In this document: piece after piece, positions 40,864 to 49,970 of the stretch
How the letters are laid out: every line of letters starts with the position of its first letter
Numbering within the stretch: the stretch's first letter is position 1
From: Hymenobacter sublimis
Lineage (GTDB): Bacteria; Bacteroidota; Bacteroidia; Cytophagales; Hymenobacteraceae
DNA length: 64,000 nt
Reading direction: 5' to 3'
NCBI RefSeq assembly: GCF_023101345.1
Contig: NZ_CP095848.1
Span: 929,501 to 993,500 of the forward strand
Translations under genes and position numbers: made by a program
The notes under the pieces: model-generated
Databases searched by the model: none
The model's input: the letters and a program-made list of their open reading frames with translations, nothing else
What the model was told of the DNA's origin: nothing

Positions 40864-42249
40864 ATGCACTATGTTATTCTCGGCGCTGCGGAAAGTGGGG
40901 TAGGGGCCGCGCTGCTGGCTCAAGCCAAAGGCCACACCGTGTTTGTGTCGGATCGAGGTGCCATTCAGCCGCGCTACCAGGAGAAGCTAAGCCAGGCCGG
41001 CATCCGGTTTGAGGAAAACCAGCACACGCTGGAGGAAGTATTGAAGGCAGATGAAGTAGTGAAGAGTCCCGGCATTCCGGAAAAGGCTCCCGTCATCCAG
41101 GCCCTGCGCGCCCAGGGCACGCCCATCATTTCGGAAATTGAGCTGGCTGGCCGCTACACCCGGGCCCAGTGCATCTGCATTACCGGCACCAACGGCAAAA
41201 CCACTACCACCCTGCTCACCCACCATTTGCTGAAGGAAGCCGGCCTGAACGTGGGGCTGGCGGGCAACGTGGGCTACTCCCTGGCCGAGCAGGTAGTAGA
41301 AAATGCCCACGACTACTACGTGGTGGAACTCAGCTCCTTTCAGCTCGATGATACCTACGAGTTTCAGCCTTGGGTTTCGGTGCTGCTCAATATTACCCCC
41401 GACCACCTCGACCGGTACGGTTACTCCCTGGAAAGCTACGCCCAAGCCAAGCTGCGCATTACCCAAAGCCAGGACAGTGAGCAGTACTTTATCTATAACG
41501 CCGACGACGAGAACATTCAGCGCTACTTCCCGGCGGCGCTTCGTCCCGTTATTCAGTTGCCCTTCAGCCTGCACCGCCGTCCCGATTTTCAACTGGCTGG
41601 CTACTACACCCGCGAAGACTGCCTCTGCACGAACCTGGTACCCGGCATGGGCTTGGATGGGGAAGAAGTAAGCGTGGCCAGCTCACCCCTGATTGGGCAG
41701 CATAATCGCCAGAACATGCTAGCCGCCGTGCTCTGCGCCCGCATTGCCGGGCTAACGGCGGAGCAGATTGAAGCTGGCCTGGGAACGTTCCGGAATGCCG
41801 ACCACCGCCTGCAGCCCGTGGGCGAAATTGGTGGTGTCAAGTTCATCAACGACAGCAAGGCCACCAACGTGGAAGCCGCCTGGTACGCCCTCGACGGCAT
41901 CCGGCAGCCCATCATCTGGATTGCCGGCGGCACAGACAAAGGCAACGATTACTCCAGCTTAATTCCGCTGGCTGCTTCCCGCGTGAAAGCCCTGGTGTGC
42001 TTAGGAGTTAATAATGAAAAGTTGAAAACCAGCTTCGGCGAAGTAGTGCCACACGTGGAAGAAACGCAGAGCGTCGTCACGGCGGTCCGGCGGGCTGCCG
42101 CGCTGGCTGCTCCCGGCGACGTGGTGCTACTGTCCCCGGCCTGTGCCTCCTTCGACCTGTTCCGCAACTATGAGGACCGGGGGCGGCAGTTCGCGGCGGC
42201 CGTAAGCGGGCTGCAACACGCGCAATCTGCCCCAGAAGCCACTGAGTAG
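40864..42249 (+). CDS. murD: UDP-MurNAc-L-alanine--D-glutamate ligase MurD
   Basis: 461 residues. An N-terminal Rossmann-like domain (YVILGAAESGVGAALLA) is followed by the ATP motif ITGTNGKTTTT at about 107-116, the metal-binding NITPDHLDRY, and a C-terminal ligase domain with DSKATN and WIAGGTDKGNDY. It adds D-glutamate to UDP-MurNAc-L-Ala in the cytoplasm. It lies 63 bases after mraY, and the ftsW start follows after 44 bases containing three octameric repeats. Confidence 0.96.
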   Translation: MHYVILGAAESGVGAALLAQAKGHTVFVSDRGAIQPRYQEKLSQAGIRFEENQHTLEEVLKADEVVKSPGIPEKAPVIQALRAQGTPIISEIELAGRYTRAQCICITGTNGKTTTTLLTHHLLKEAGLNVGLAGNVGYSLAEQVVENAHDYYVVELSSFQLDDTYEFQPWVSVLLNITPDHLDRYGYSLESYAQAKLRITQSQDSEQYFIYNADDENIQRYFPAALRPVIQLPFSLHRRPDFQLAGYYTREDCLCTNLVPGMGLDGEEVSVASSPLIGQHNRQNMLAAVLCARIAGLTAEQIEAGLGTFRNADHRLQPVGEIGGVKFINDSKATNVEAAWYALDGIRQPIIWIAGGTDKGNDYSSLIPLAASRVKALVCLGVNNEKLKTSFGEVVPHVEETQSVVTAVRRAAALAAPGDVVLLSPACASFDLFRNYEDRGRQFAAAVSGLQHAQSAPEATE

Positions 42250-42266
42250 TCTGCCTATCAACTCAC

Positions 42267-42290
42267 ACTTCACTATTTCACCATTTCACC
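42267..42290 (+). repeat. Three 8-bp C/A/T tandem units before ftsW
   Basis: ACTTCACT, ATTTCACC and ATTTCACC follow each other and end three bases before the ftsW ATG at 42294. No G is present. In contrast to the similar pre-start repeats at 1129, 22951 and 48393, no complementary G-rich arm is seen at the murD stop. Confidence 0.55.
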
Positions 42291-42293
42291 GCC

Positions 42294-43475
42294 ATGGAAC
42301 CTATTACCAATTGGCTTCGGCAAAACTTGAAGGGTGACCCCGTGCTGTGGGGCATCGTGTTGCTGTTCTCCTTTATTTCTATTGCGGTGGTGTACTCGGC
42401 TACGGGTACGCTGGCCTACAAGAAAATGGGTGGCAACACGGAGTATTTTCTATTTAAGCACACCAGCCTGATTTTTGTGGGCCTGTTTTTCATGTGGCTG
42501 GCCCACCGCATTGATTACCGCTACTATTCGCGCCTGTCGCTCTACGCCCTGCTCATTTCGGTACCGCTGCTGTTGTTTACCTACTTCTTCGGCGGCACCA
42601 CCTTCAACGATGCCTCGCGCTGGCTCACGATTCCCATTATTAATCAAACCTTCCAGCCCTCCGACTTAGCCAAGCTAGCCCTGATTTCGCACTTGGCGTC
42701 AATGCTCAGTCGCCGCCAGCAGCACGTCGATGACTTTAAGACGACGCTACTGCCCGTAATGCTCTGGGTAGGAGCTATCTGCGGTCTAATTATTATGTCG
42801 AATGCCTCTACGGCCCTGCTCTTGTTTGCTACCTGCCTGCTGCTGATGTTCATTGGCCGGGTGCCGCTTAAGCAAATGGCAGTAATGGTAGTTATTGGCA
42901 TTGTAGTCGGTGGAGTAGGGCTAACGGCCGGACAGCGCTACAAAACGGTTATTTCTCGCATCGAGAACTTCACCGATAAGAGCAAGCCGGTGCCGTTCCA
43001 GCTGGAGCACGCCTATATTGCCGAAGCCACGGGCGGCCTGTTCGGTAAAGGCCCCGGCAAGAGCACGGAGCGCAACATCATGCCCCACCCGTACTCCGAC
43101 TTTATCTATGCCATCATCATTGAAGAGTACGGCCTATTTGGCGGGGCCATTGTGCTGTTTCTCTACCTCGCCTTCCTGTACCGCGGGCTGAAAACGGTAA
43201 TAAATAGCTACGGCGCTTTTGGTGGGCTGCTGTCAGCAGGCTTGAGTTTTAGCCTAGTGTTACAGGCCATGGTGAATATGGGCGTGGCCGTGGGGCTAGG
43301 TCCCATTACCGGCCTGCCGCTACCCCTGTTGAGCATGGGCGGCACCTCCCTAATTTTCACCGGTATCAGCATCGGGATTATTCTGGCCGTAAGCCGCGGG
43401 GAGCGGGAAATCCGCCCGATGGTGGGCGAGCCCGAAGATACTGCCCGCATCCCCCGGGTATCTCAATACGCATAA
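42294..43475 (+). CDS. ftsW: Division peptidoglycan glycosyltransferase FtsW
   Basis: 393 residues, SEDS family, with about ten membrane spans. It polymerises septal glycan strands from lipid II together with FtsI. Conserved parts include DASRWLTIPIINQTFQPSDLAKLALI, here ending in the SDLAKLA motif, the catalytic-aspartate loop region, the PHPYSDFIYAIIIEEYG segment and the C-terminal LPLLSMGGTS signature. It lies between murD and murG, the normal dcw order. RodA is a paralogue, but context favours FtsW. Confidence 0.95.
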   Translation: MEPITNWLRQNLKGDPVLWGIVLLFSFISIAVVYSATGTLAYKKMGGNTEYFLFKHTSLIFVGLFFMWLAHRIDYRYYSRLSLYALLISVPLLLFTYFFGGTTFNDASRWLTIPIINQTFQPSDLAKLALISHLASMLSRRQQHVDDFKTTLLPVMLWVGAICGLIIMSNASTALLLFATCLLLMFIGRVPLKQMAVMVVIGIVVGGVGLTAGQRYKTVISRIENFTDKSKPVPFQLEHAYIAEATGGLFGKGPGKSTERNIMPHPYSDFIYAIIIEEYGLFGGAIVLFLYLAFLYRGLKTVINSYGAFGGLLSAGLSFSLVLQAMVNMGVAVGLGPITGLPLPLLSMGGTSLIFTGISIGIILAVSRGEREIRPMVGEPEDTARIPRVSQYA

Positions 43476-43508
43476 CGGCGGTGCGGCCCAGTAGCTAAGA
43501 GTTTACTC

Positions 43509-44609
43509 ATGAAGTTAATTATCAGCGGCGGCGGTACTGGCGGCCACATTTTTCCGGCCGTAGCCATTGCCAACGAAGTGCGCCGTCGGCATCCGGAAGC
43601 AGAAATCCTGTTTGTGGGCGCCAACGGCCGCATGGAAATGACGCGGGTGCCCGAGGCCGGCTATGAAATCGTAGGGCTGGACATTACCGGCTTGCAGCGG
43701 CGCCTCTCGCCCCAGAATCTGCTATTTCCCATCCGGGTAATGCGCGCCGTGCGCAAAGCCGGCAAGCTGATTGAAAAGTTTCGGCCCGATGCCGTGGTAG
43801 GGGTAGGGGGCTATGCCTCGGCCCCGGTGCTGCTGGCTGCTACTTCCCGCGGCATCCCTGCCCTTATTCAGGAGCAAAATTCGTACGCGGGCCTTGTCAA
43901 TAAACTGCTGGCCCGGCGGGTAGAGCGTATTTGCGTGGCGTATCCGGGCATGGAGAAGTTCTTTCCAGCTGAAAAAATGGTGCTAACCGGCAACCCCGTG
44001 CGCACCGAAATTGCGGACGGGCAACGGGCCGAGGCCCTATCGTTTTTTGGCCTGGCTCCCGACCGGCCCGTGGTGCTGGTCATAGGAGGGAGCTTAGGCG
44101 CCCGTACGCTCAACCAGGCCACGGCCGCAGCGTTGCCACGGCTCCGGGAAGCTGGCGTGCAACTGCTCTGGCAAACCGGCAAGGCGTACTTTCCAGAGGC
44201 CCAGCAGCAGGCCGCCCCTTTTGCCAGTCACAACCTGCAGGCCCTGGAGTTTGTGCGCCGCATGGACTTAGCTTACGCCGCAGCCGATGTGGTAATTAGC
44301 CGAGCTGGGGCGCTTTCCGTGTCGGAGCTGTGCCTCACGGGCAAGCCTAGCATCTTGGTTCCTTCGCCCAACGTGGCCGAGGACCACCAGACCAAGAACG
44401 CGCTGGCCCTGGTGCAGCGCAACGCGGCTCTGCTGGTAACCGACGCGGAAGCCCCGGTGCGGCTCTATGACGAAGCCTTCGTGCTGCTAGCCGACCCCAA
44501 CCGCTTAGCTGAGCTAAGCCGGAACGCCCACCAGATGGCCTACCCCCGCGCTACCACTACTATTGTAGATGAATTGCTGACGCTGATCCATCCGCGCAAA
44601 AACTCCTAA
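43509..44609 (+). CDS. murG: UDP-GlcNAc:lipid I N-acetylglucosaminyltransferase MurG
   Basis: 366 residues. It adds GlcNAc to lipid I, forming lipid II on the inner face of the membrane. The glycine-rich loop GGGTGGH is at residues 7-13. VGVGGYASAPVLLAA, QEQNSYAGLVNKLLAR, GGSLGARTLNQA and the C-terminal UDP-sugar site RAGALSVSEL with PSPNVAEDHQTKNA are all clear. It starts 33 bases after ftsW, and murC follows 27 bases after its stop. Confidence 0.96.
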   Translation: MKLIISGGGTGGHIFPAVAIANEVRRRHPEAEILFVGANGRMEMTRVPEAGYEIVGLDITGLQRRLSPQNLLFPIRVMRAVRKAGKLIEKFRPDAVVGVGGYASAPVLLAATSRGIPALIQEQNSYAGLVNKLLARRVERICVAYPGMEKFFPAEKMVLTGNPVRTEIADGQRAEALSFFGLAPDRPVVLVIGGSLGARTLNQATAAALPRLREAGVQLLWQTGKAYFPEAQQQAAPFASHNLQALEFVRRMDLAYAAADVVISRAGALSVSELCLTGKPSILVPSPNVAEDHQTKNALALVQRNAALLVTDAEAPVRLYDEAFVLLADPNRLAELSRNAHQMAYPRATTTIVDELLTLIHPRKNS

Positions 44610-44636
44610 CTAAGTACGCTTTAACCTACGGCCGTT

Positions 44637-46079
44637 GTGAATCCGGTAGCAGCATTTCCCCACGTCTTCTTCCTCGGCATCGGTGGCATTGGTATGTCGG
44701 CCCTGGCCCGCTGGTTTAAAGCCAATGGCCACTCCGTAAGCGGCTACGACAAAACCGTAACGCCCCTAACCGAAGCCCTGACTGCGGAAGGCATTGCGGT
44801 GCATTACGAGGATGCCGTGGCCAATATTCCCGCTCAGGTGCGGGAAAACCGCGCGCAGGTGCTCGTAATTCTTACCCCCGCTATTCCCAAAGATCATCAG
44901 GAATGGGCCTGGCTTCGGGAACAGGGCTACGATATCCGCAAGCGCAGCCAAGTGCTAGGGCTTCTCACTCAGGGGCGCCCCACCATTGCCGTAGCAGGCA
45001 CGCACGGCAAAACGACAACTAGCAGCATGGTGGCCCACTTGCTTCACCACGCTGGGGTGCCTTGCGCAGCTTTCCTGGGCGGTATTGCCGTGAACTTGGG
45101 TTCTAACCTACTACTGCCCCCAGCCACCGCGCCGGCCGAAACGACGCCCGTGGTGGTGGAAGCCGATGAGTACGACCGGAGCTTCCTGACCCTATTCCCC
45201 ACGGTGGCCATCATCACGAGCACCGATGCCGACCACCTCGATATTTATGGGCACCAAGAAGCCTTGATAGAGTCGTTTCGGCAGTTTGTGGGACAGATTC
45301 AGCCCGGTGGGACCCTGATTATCAACCATACTGCCGACCCGAGTGTAGCGGCGGCGGCTCCAGCCGGCGTGCGGGTAGTCCGCTACGGTCTTTCGCCCGA
45401 GCAAGGCCCGGAGCTGTACGCCAGCCATATCACGGCGCAAGGCCACACGTTTCGCTTTGCCCTGCACGGTCCGCAAGGAGCCGTTGACGCGCTGGAGCTG
45501 GCCGTACCAGGGCACCACAACGTCGAGAATATGCTGGCTGCCGCCTGTGTAGCGCAAGCGTATGATCTTACTTCGGAGCAGTTACGCGCGGCCGTAGCGG
45601 CCTACCGGGGTGTGAAACGCCGCTTTGAGTTCATCGTGACGGCCGGCAGCCCCGAGCAACCCCACGTGTACGTGGACGATTATGCCCACCACCCACGCGA
45701 AATCGAGGCCTTTCTTCGTTCCCTCCGAACCCTGTACCCCGGTCGTCGGCTGCGGGTAATATTCCAGCCTCACCTGTTCAGCCGTACCCGCGACTTCGCC
45801 CCCGGATTCGCTGAGAGTCTGAGCCTTGCCGATGAGGTAGTACTGCTCGACATCTACCCGGCCCGGGAGTTGCCCATGCCCGGCGTTACGTCGGAGTTGA
45901 TATTATCCCAAATTACTGCAACCGAAAAATCGCTGCAGACCAAAGAAGAAATTTTGCGGAACGCCGAAACCAATGCCGATTTTGACGTATTAGCCACAGT
46001 CGGGGCCGGAGATATTGATCAGTTGGTGCCTAGATTAAAGAATATTTTGAATATTCGTTGGAATGGAGCTGAAGCGTAA
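44637..46079 (+). CDS. murC: UDP-MurNAc--L-alanine ligase MurC
   Basis: 480 residues from a GTG at 44637. The N-terminal HVFFLGIGGIGMSALARWF binds the UDP substrate, the ATP motif is GTHGKTTTSSM at about 121-131, and VEADEYDRSFL and the C-terminal VYVDDYAHHPREIEAFL segment are typical. It adds the first amino acid of the stem peptide. Its 3' end overlaps ftsQ by 17 bases, so the two are likely translationally coupled. Confidence 0.96.
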   Translation: MNPVAAFPHVFFLGIGGIGMSALARWFKANGHSVSGYDKTVTPLTEALTAEGIAVHYEDAVANIPAQVRENRAQVLVILTPAIPKDHQEWAWLREQGYDIRKRSQVLGLLTQGRPTIAVAGTHGKTTTSSMVAHLLHHAGVPCAAFLGGIAVNLGSNLLLPPATAPAETTPVVVEADEYDRSFLTLFPTVAIITSTDADHLDIYGHQEALIESFRQFVGQIQPGGTLIINHTADPSVAAAAPAGVRVVRYGLSPEQGPELYASHITAQGHTFRFALHGPQGAVDALELAVPGHHNVENMLAAACVAQAYDLTSEQLRAAVAAYRGVKRRFEFIVTAGSPEQPHVYVDDYAHHPREIEAFLRSLRTLYPGRRLRVIFQPHLFSRTRDFAPGFAESLSLADEVVLLDIYPARELPMPGVTSELILSQITATEKSLQTKEEILRNAETNADFDVLATVGAGDIDQLVPRLKNILNIRWNGAEA

Positions 46080-46827
46080 AGCCAATAACCTGCTATTTGC
46101 CACAGCCTGCCTGCTACTGCTGGTTGGCCTGGGTGCGTTTGCCGCCGTGCGGCAGGCCCACCGGCCCGTGGGCGGGATTATCGTGTCCATTAGCAACGAG
46201 TTTAACAACTTCTTTATCAGTGAGCGAGAAGTAGCCAGTTTGCTTTCCCGGCACGGCGAGGACCAACTGGAAGGTGCTGACCCCGCCGACGTTGACTTGA
46301 AAGACCTAGAGGCCCGCCTGAAAGCGCACAGCTTCGTTAAGGAAGCCCAGGTGTACCGCGACCTAGCCGGCAATCTGCACGCCGATGTGCGCCAGAACCG
46401 CCCGATTGCTCGCCTCGTGCACAGTGACTCTCGGCAGGACAGCTACCTGGATGCCGATGGTCACCGCCTACCCCTGTCCCCGTTGTTTACGGCGCGGGTA
46501 GTACCCATTTCCCGGTTGAACGGCCAGCCGCTGGCCGCTAGCTTTTTCCAGGATAGTACGGGCCAGCGCTACCTGGAATTTCTGCGCTACATCGATGAAA
46601 AACCGTTTTGGCGTGCCCAGGTAGCGGAGGTATTTGTGGGGGCTAACGGAAAGCTCTCCTTTACCCAGCAAGTAGGCGACCAACGTATTGAATTTGGCTT
46701 TCCTGAGAATATTTCAGAAAAATTTGCGAAACTGATGGTATTTTACCGTCAAATTCCACCTGTCCTCGGCTGGGATACCTACCATCGGGTCAATGTCGAG
46801 TTCAAGGATCAGATCATCTGCGAATAA
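46063..46827 (+). CDS. ftsQ: Cell division protein FtsQ
   Basis: 254 residues. A short cytoplasmic start (MELKRKANN) and one membrane span (LLFATACLLLLVGLGAFAAV) precede a POTRA-like part (about 45-115, FFISEREVASLLSRHG, ending KEAQVYRDLAGNLHADVRQN) and the beta domain with RPIARLVHSDSRQDSYLDADG and LEFLRYIDEKPFW. It is the hub of the FtsQBL subcomplex of the divisome. Sequence conservation is low as usual. Position between murC and ftsA supports the call. Confidence 0.93.
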   Translation: MELKRKANNLLFATACLLLLVGLGAFAAVRQAHRPVGGIIVSISNEFNNFFISEREVASLLSRHGEDQLEGADPADVDLKDLEARLKAHSFVKEAQVYRDLAGNLHADVRQNRPIARLVHSDSRQDSYLDADGHRLPLSPLFTARVVPISRLNGQPLAASFFQDSTGQRYLEFLRYIDEKPFWRAQVAEVFVGANGKLSFTQQVGDQRIEFGFPENISEKFAKLMVFYRQIPPVLGWDTYHRVNVEFKDQIICE

Positions 46828-46834
46828 AATTATT

Positions 46835-46867
46835 CGCCTAAAACGCTACCTTATAGCGCATTAGGCG
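46835..46867 (+). other. Stem-loop between ftsQ and ftsA
   Basis: CGCCTAA (46835-46841) pairs with TTAGGCG (46861-46867), and inside it CGCTA (46844-46848) pairs with TAGCG (46854-46858). There is no T-run, so this is more likely an RNA processing or regulatory structure than a terminator. Confidence 0.4.
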
Positions 46868-46911
46868 GCCACTTACCTGCAACCAACCGCAACTCTCTCG
46901 CTTTCCCTCCC

Positions 46912-48312
46912 ATGCAACACGATAAGATTGTAGTCGGCCTCGACATCGGCACTACCAAAATCTGCGCCCTCGTGGGGCGCAAGAACGAGTTTGGCAAGCT
47001 CGAAATTTTGGGCATGGGTAAAGCCGTGTCGGAGGGCGTTGTGCGGGGTATCGTATCGAACATTGACAAGACGGTAGATGCCATTAAAAAGGCAATCCGC
47101 CAGGCGGAGGAACAGTCGGGTATCAATATTGGGGTAGTAAACGTGGGCATTGCAGGCCAGCACATCAAGAGCCTGCAGCACAACGGTAGCATCACCCGGG
47201 CTTCGGCCGACAATGAAATTACGCTGGACGACGTCAACCGACTGACCAACGATATGTACCGGCTGGTAACTCCTCCCGGCTCTGAAATCATCCACGTAAT
47301 GCCGCAAGACTACAAGGTGGATTACGAGGAGGGCATTCTGGATCCGGTGGGCATGTCGGGCGTGCGGCTGGAGGGTAACTTCCACATCATCACGGCCCAG
47401 AGTACGGCTATCAATAACATCAACAAGTGCGTCACGAAGGCGGGTCTGGAAATCGATAACCTCATCTTGGAGCCGCTGGCATCCAGCATGTCGGTGCTGA
47501 GCGACGAGGAAAAGGAAGCTGGTGTGGCCCTGATTGACATCGGTGGCGGCACTACGGACCTGGCTATCTTTAAGGATGGCATCATTCGGCACGCGGCCGT
47601 GCTGCCCTTCGGTGGCAACATCATCACTTCTGACATCAAACAGGGTTGCTTGGTTATGCAAAACCAGGCCGAGCAGCTGAAGGTGAAGTTCGGCAAAGCT
47701 ATTGCCGAAGAAGCCTCGGAGTACGAAATCGTAAGCATCCCTGGTCTGCGTGACCGGGCGCCCAAGGAAATTTCCCTAAAAAACCTAGCCTACATTATTG
47801 AGGCGCGGATGGAGGAAATCATTGAGCTAGTGTACGCCGAAATTCAGCGCCTGGGCTTCCAGGACAAGCTGGCTGCGGGCATCGTGCTGACCGGCGGCGG
47901 CTCCCAACTTCAGAACCTGGTGCAGCTGGCGGAGTACGTAACGGGTATGGACACTCGCATCGGCTACCCCAACGAGCATCTGGGCAAGAGCAAGATTGAG
48001 GCCGTTAAGTCGCCGATGTACGCTACCACAGTGGGCCTCGTGCTGGCCGGCTACCGCTCCATCGATGACCGGGTAGCCCAGCGCGGCTACGAAGAGCCCG
48101 AACAAAATTACTACCGGACGCCGGCGCCGGAGGTTCGCCCTACGCCGGCCCCAGCGCCCCAGCCAGTTGCCCAGCAGCCGGCGCCTCAACCCGCTCCGCA
48201 GCCTACGCCGGAGCAAGCCAAAAAATCGTCGGGTGCCGGCGACTTTTTCCAGAAGATCATCAGCCGCACCAAAGGGCTGCTCATTGATGACTTCGACGAC
48301 AAGCAATATTAG
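46912..48312 (+). CDS. ftsA: Cell division protein FtsA
   Basis: 466 residues, actin fold. The phosphate-1 loop VVGLDIGTTKICALVG is at residues ~6-21, followed by the 1C subdomain and the second nucleotide segment VALIDIGGGTTDLAIFKDG and ITGGGSQLQNL-like TGGGSQLQNLVQLAEYV. After about residue 400 comes a Pro/Gln/Ala-rich linker and the C-terminal amphipathic helix DFFQKIISRTKGLLIDDF, which anchors FtsA, and thus FtsZ, to the membrane. The stop is followed by a G-rich arm of a hairpin that pairs with the ftsZ leader. Confidence 0.96.
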   Translation: MQHDKIVVGLDIGTTKICALVGRKNEFGKLEILGMGKAVSEGVVRGIVSNIDKTVDAIKKAIRQAEEQSGINIGVVNVGIAGQHIKSLQHNGSITRASADNEITLDDVNRLTNDMYRLVTPPGSEIIHVMPQDYKVDYEEGILDPVGMSGVRLEGNFHIITAQSTAINNINKCVTKAGLEIDNLILEPLASSMSVLSDEEKEAGVALIDIGGGTTDLAIFKDGIIRHAAVLPFGGNIITSDIKQGCLVMQNQAEQLKVKFGKAIAEEASEYEIVSIPGLRDRAPKEISLKNLAYIIEARMEEIIELVYAEIQRLGFQDKLAAGIVLTGGGSQLQNLVQLAEYVTGMDTRIGYPNEHLGKSKIEAVKSPMYATTVGLVLAGYRSIDDRVAQRGYEEPEQNYYRTPAPEVRPTPAPAPQPVAQQPAPQPAPQPTPEQAKKSSGAGDFFQKIISRTKGLLIDDFDDKQY

Positions 48313-48326
48313 GTGATGGGGGTCTC

Positions 48327-48405
48327 GGGGATTTGAGGTCTTGGTTTTCTTCCGCATGAAGAGTAACCAGGCTGCAAGTGCCCAATACCAAGACCCCAAG
48401 TCCCC
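48327..48405 (+). promoter_or_regulatory. Long-range hairpin in the ftsA-ftsZ spacer
   Basis: The 18-base arm 48327-48344 (ending GGTCTTGG) pairs with 48388-48405 (starting CCAAGACC) with one mismatch and one G-U, enclosing 43 bases. The arm starts 14 bases after the ftsA stop, and the partner lies in the octameric repeat before ftsZ. A T-run does not follow, so it could act on ftsZ translation, mRNA processing or stability. Confidence 0.5.
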
Positions 48406-48416
48406 AAGTCCCTAAG
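48393..48416 (+). repeat. Three 8-bp C-rich tandem units before ftsZ
   Basis: ACCCCAAG, TCCCCAAG and TCCCTAAG are consecutive and end 10 bases before the ftsZ ATG. They form part of the 3' arm of the spacer hairpin. Confidence 0.6.
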
Positions 48417-48426
48417 ACCTTCACTC

Positions 48427-49950
48427 ATGAATTTTACTTTCGATATTCCGGCCCAGTCTAAGTCCATCATCAAGGTGATTGGTGTGGGGGGAGGCGGCTC
48501 TAATGCCGTGAACCACATGTTCAGCCAGGGCATCAAAGACGTGGAGTTCGTCATCTGCAACACCGACAAGCAGGCTTTGGCTTCCTCTACGGTGCCCAAC
48601 CGGCTGCAAATCGGGGCTGACCTGACCGAAGGGCTTGGCGCTGGTGCCAACCCGGAGCGGGGCAAGCAAGCTGCTATTGAAAGCCGGGAGCAAATCCGGG
48701 AACTGCTAAGCAATGGCACCAAAATGGTGTTTATTACAGCGGGTATGGGCGGCGGTACCGGTACCGGTGCGGCCCCGGTTATTGCCAAAGTAGCCAAGGA
48801 ACTGGGTATCCTCACGGTTGGCATCGTAACGGCGCCCTTCATGTTCGAGGGGAAAAAGAAGCGCCAGCAGGCGGAGCACGGCATTAAGGAGCTGAGCGAC
48901 AACTGTGATACGGTGCTGGTAATTCTCAACGACAAGCTTCGGGAGATCTACGGCAACCTGCCCATCCGCTCGGCTTTTGCCAAGGCGGATAACGTGCTGA
49001 GCACAGCAGCCAAATCCATTGCGGAAATCATTACCGTTACGGCCGATGTAAACGTGGACTTTGAAGACGTGAAAACCGTCATGAAGGACTCGGGTGCCGC
49101 CGTAATGGGTAGCAGCATTACCGAAGGGGAGAACCGCGCCAAGCGTTCGGCCGAAGAAGCCCTGGCCTCGCCGCTGCTTAACAACACCGATATTCACGGA
49201 GCCCAGAAAATTCTGCTCAGCATCATGTCCGGTGACCAGGCCGAGCTGGAAATGGATGAACTCACGGAAATCACGGAGTACATTCAGGATAAGGCTGGTC
49301 AGAACGCCGAAGTGATTTTCGGGCATGGCATTGATCCTACCCTGGGTCAGAGCATTCGGGTAACGGTTATTGCTACCGGCTTCGCCCGCGACGCGCACAA
49401 CATTACCAACGTAATAGCACGTAGCGGTGGCGAGTCAGAATCAGCCGCTAGCACGCAGCCAGACCCACAAATCAACATCTTCGATAAAGATCGTCAAGAG
49501 GCGCCGGTAGTACCCACGTTTGGCTCGCCCGTGCCAGTTACTCCCGAGCCTCAGCCGGTAAAGTTTGACCTGGAAACCTCGCCGGCGCCCGTGGGCTACG
49601 TACCGCCGGTTGTGGCTGCTCCCTCGGCTCCGGCGCCTGAACCGGTGCTCTACCAGCAGCAGGCTACGGCGCCAGCTCCGACTTCTCCGTCAGCGGTAAC
49701 GCACCATGCGCTACCGCGCCCTTCGCTGGATGCACGGGCTGAGGAGCGCCGTCAGCGCCTGCAGGCGCTCAGCAATGGGCTGACCAATGATGCCATTAAG
49801 GACCAGTTAGAAACGCCTGCCTACCTGCGTCGCCAGGTAAAGCTGGAGAACGTGGTGCCTTCGTCAGAGGAGAATATCAGCCGTTTTAACCTCTCGGACG
49901 ATAATGAACTGCTGGGCGACAACCGCTTCCTGCACGACAACGTGGACTAA
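48427..49950 (+). CDS. ftsZ: Cell division protein FtsZ
   Basis: 507 residues, longer than the usual ~390 because of a ~130-residue Pro/Ala/Val-rich linker (about 350-480). The GTPase core is clear: IGVGGGGSNAVNHM near the N-terminus, the tubulin signature GGGTGTG at residues 108-114, NDKLREIYGNLPIRSAF and the T7-loop region NVDFEDVKTVM. The C-terminus (ENISRFNLSDDNELLGDNRF) is the conserved tail that would bind FtsA. It polymerises into the division ring. It is the last gene of the dcw cluster, with a terminator 20 bases downstream. Confidence 0.97.
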   Translation: MNFTFDIPAQSKSIIKVIGVGGGGSNAVNHMFSQGIKDVEFVICNTDKQALASSTVPNRLQIGADLTEGLGAGANPERGKQAAIESREQIRELLSNGTKMVFITAGMGGGTGTGAAPVIAKVAKELGILTVGIVTAPFMFEGKKKRQQAEHGIKELSDNCDTVLVILNDKLREIYGNLPIRSAFAKADNVLSTAAKSIAEIITVTADVNVDFEDVKTVMKDSGAAVMGSSITEGENRAKRSAEEALASPLLNNTDIHGAQKILLSIMSGDQAELEMDELTEITEYIQDKAGQNAEVIFGHGIDPTLGQSIRVTVIATGFARDAHNITNVIARSGGESESAASTQPDPQINIFDKDRQEAPVVPTFGSPVPVTPEPQPVKFDLETSPAPVGYVPPVVAAPSAPAPEPVLYQQQATAPAPTSPSAVTHHALPRPSLDARAEERRQRLQALSNGLTNDAIKDQLETPAYLRRQVKLENVVPSSEENISRFNLSDDNELLGDNRFLHDNVD

Positions 49951-49970
49951 GTAAGTAGTCATTTTACTAC

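Noticed and set aside
46873..47661. 262-codon antisense ORF over ftsA
   Set aside because: It overlaps the conserved actin-fold core of ftsA, which explains the open frame through codon bias.
46873..48312. Missing murF and ddl as evidence of a cluster deletion
   Set aside because: Bacteroidota dcw clusters commonly lack murF and ddl, so their absence is not a sign of damage here.
48313..48426. Intrinsic terminator between ftsA and ftsZ
   Set aside because: The long-range stem has a 43-base loop and is followed by no T-run, and ftsZ needs transcription through it unless it has its own promoter. Kept as a regulatory structure instead.
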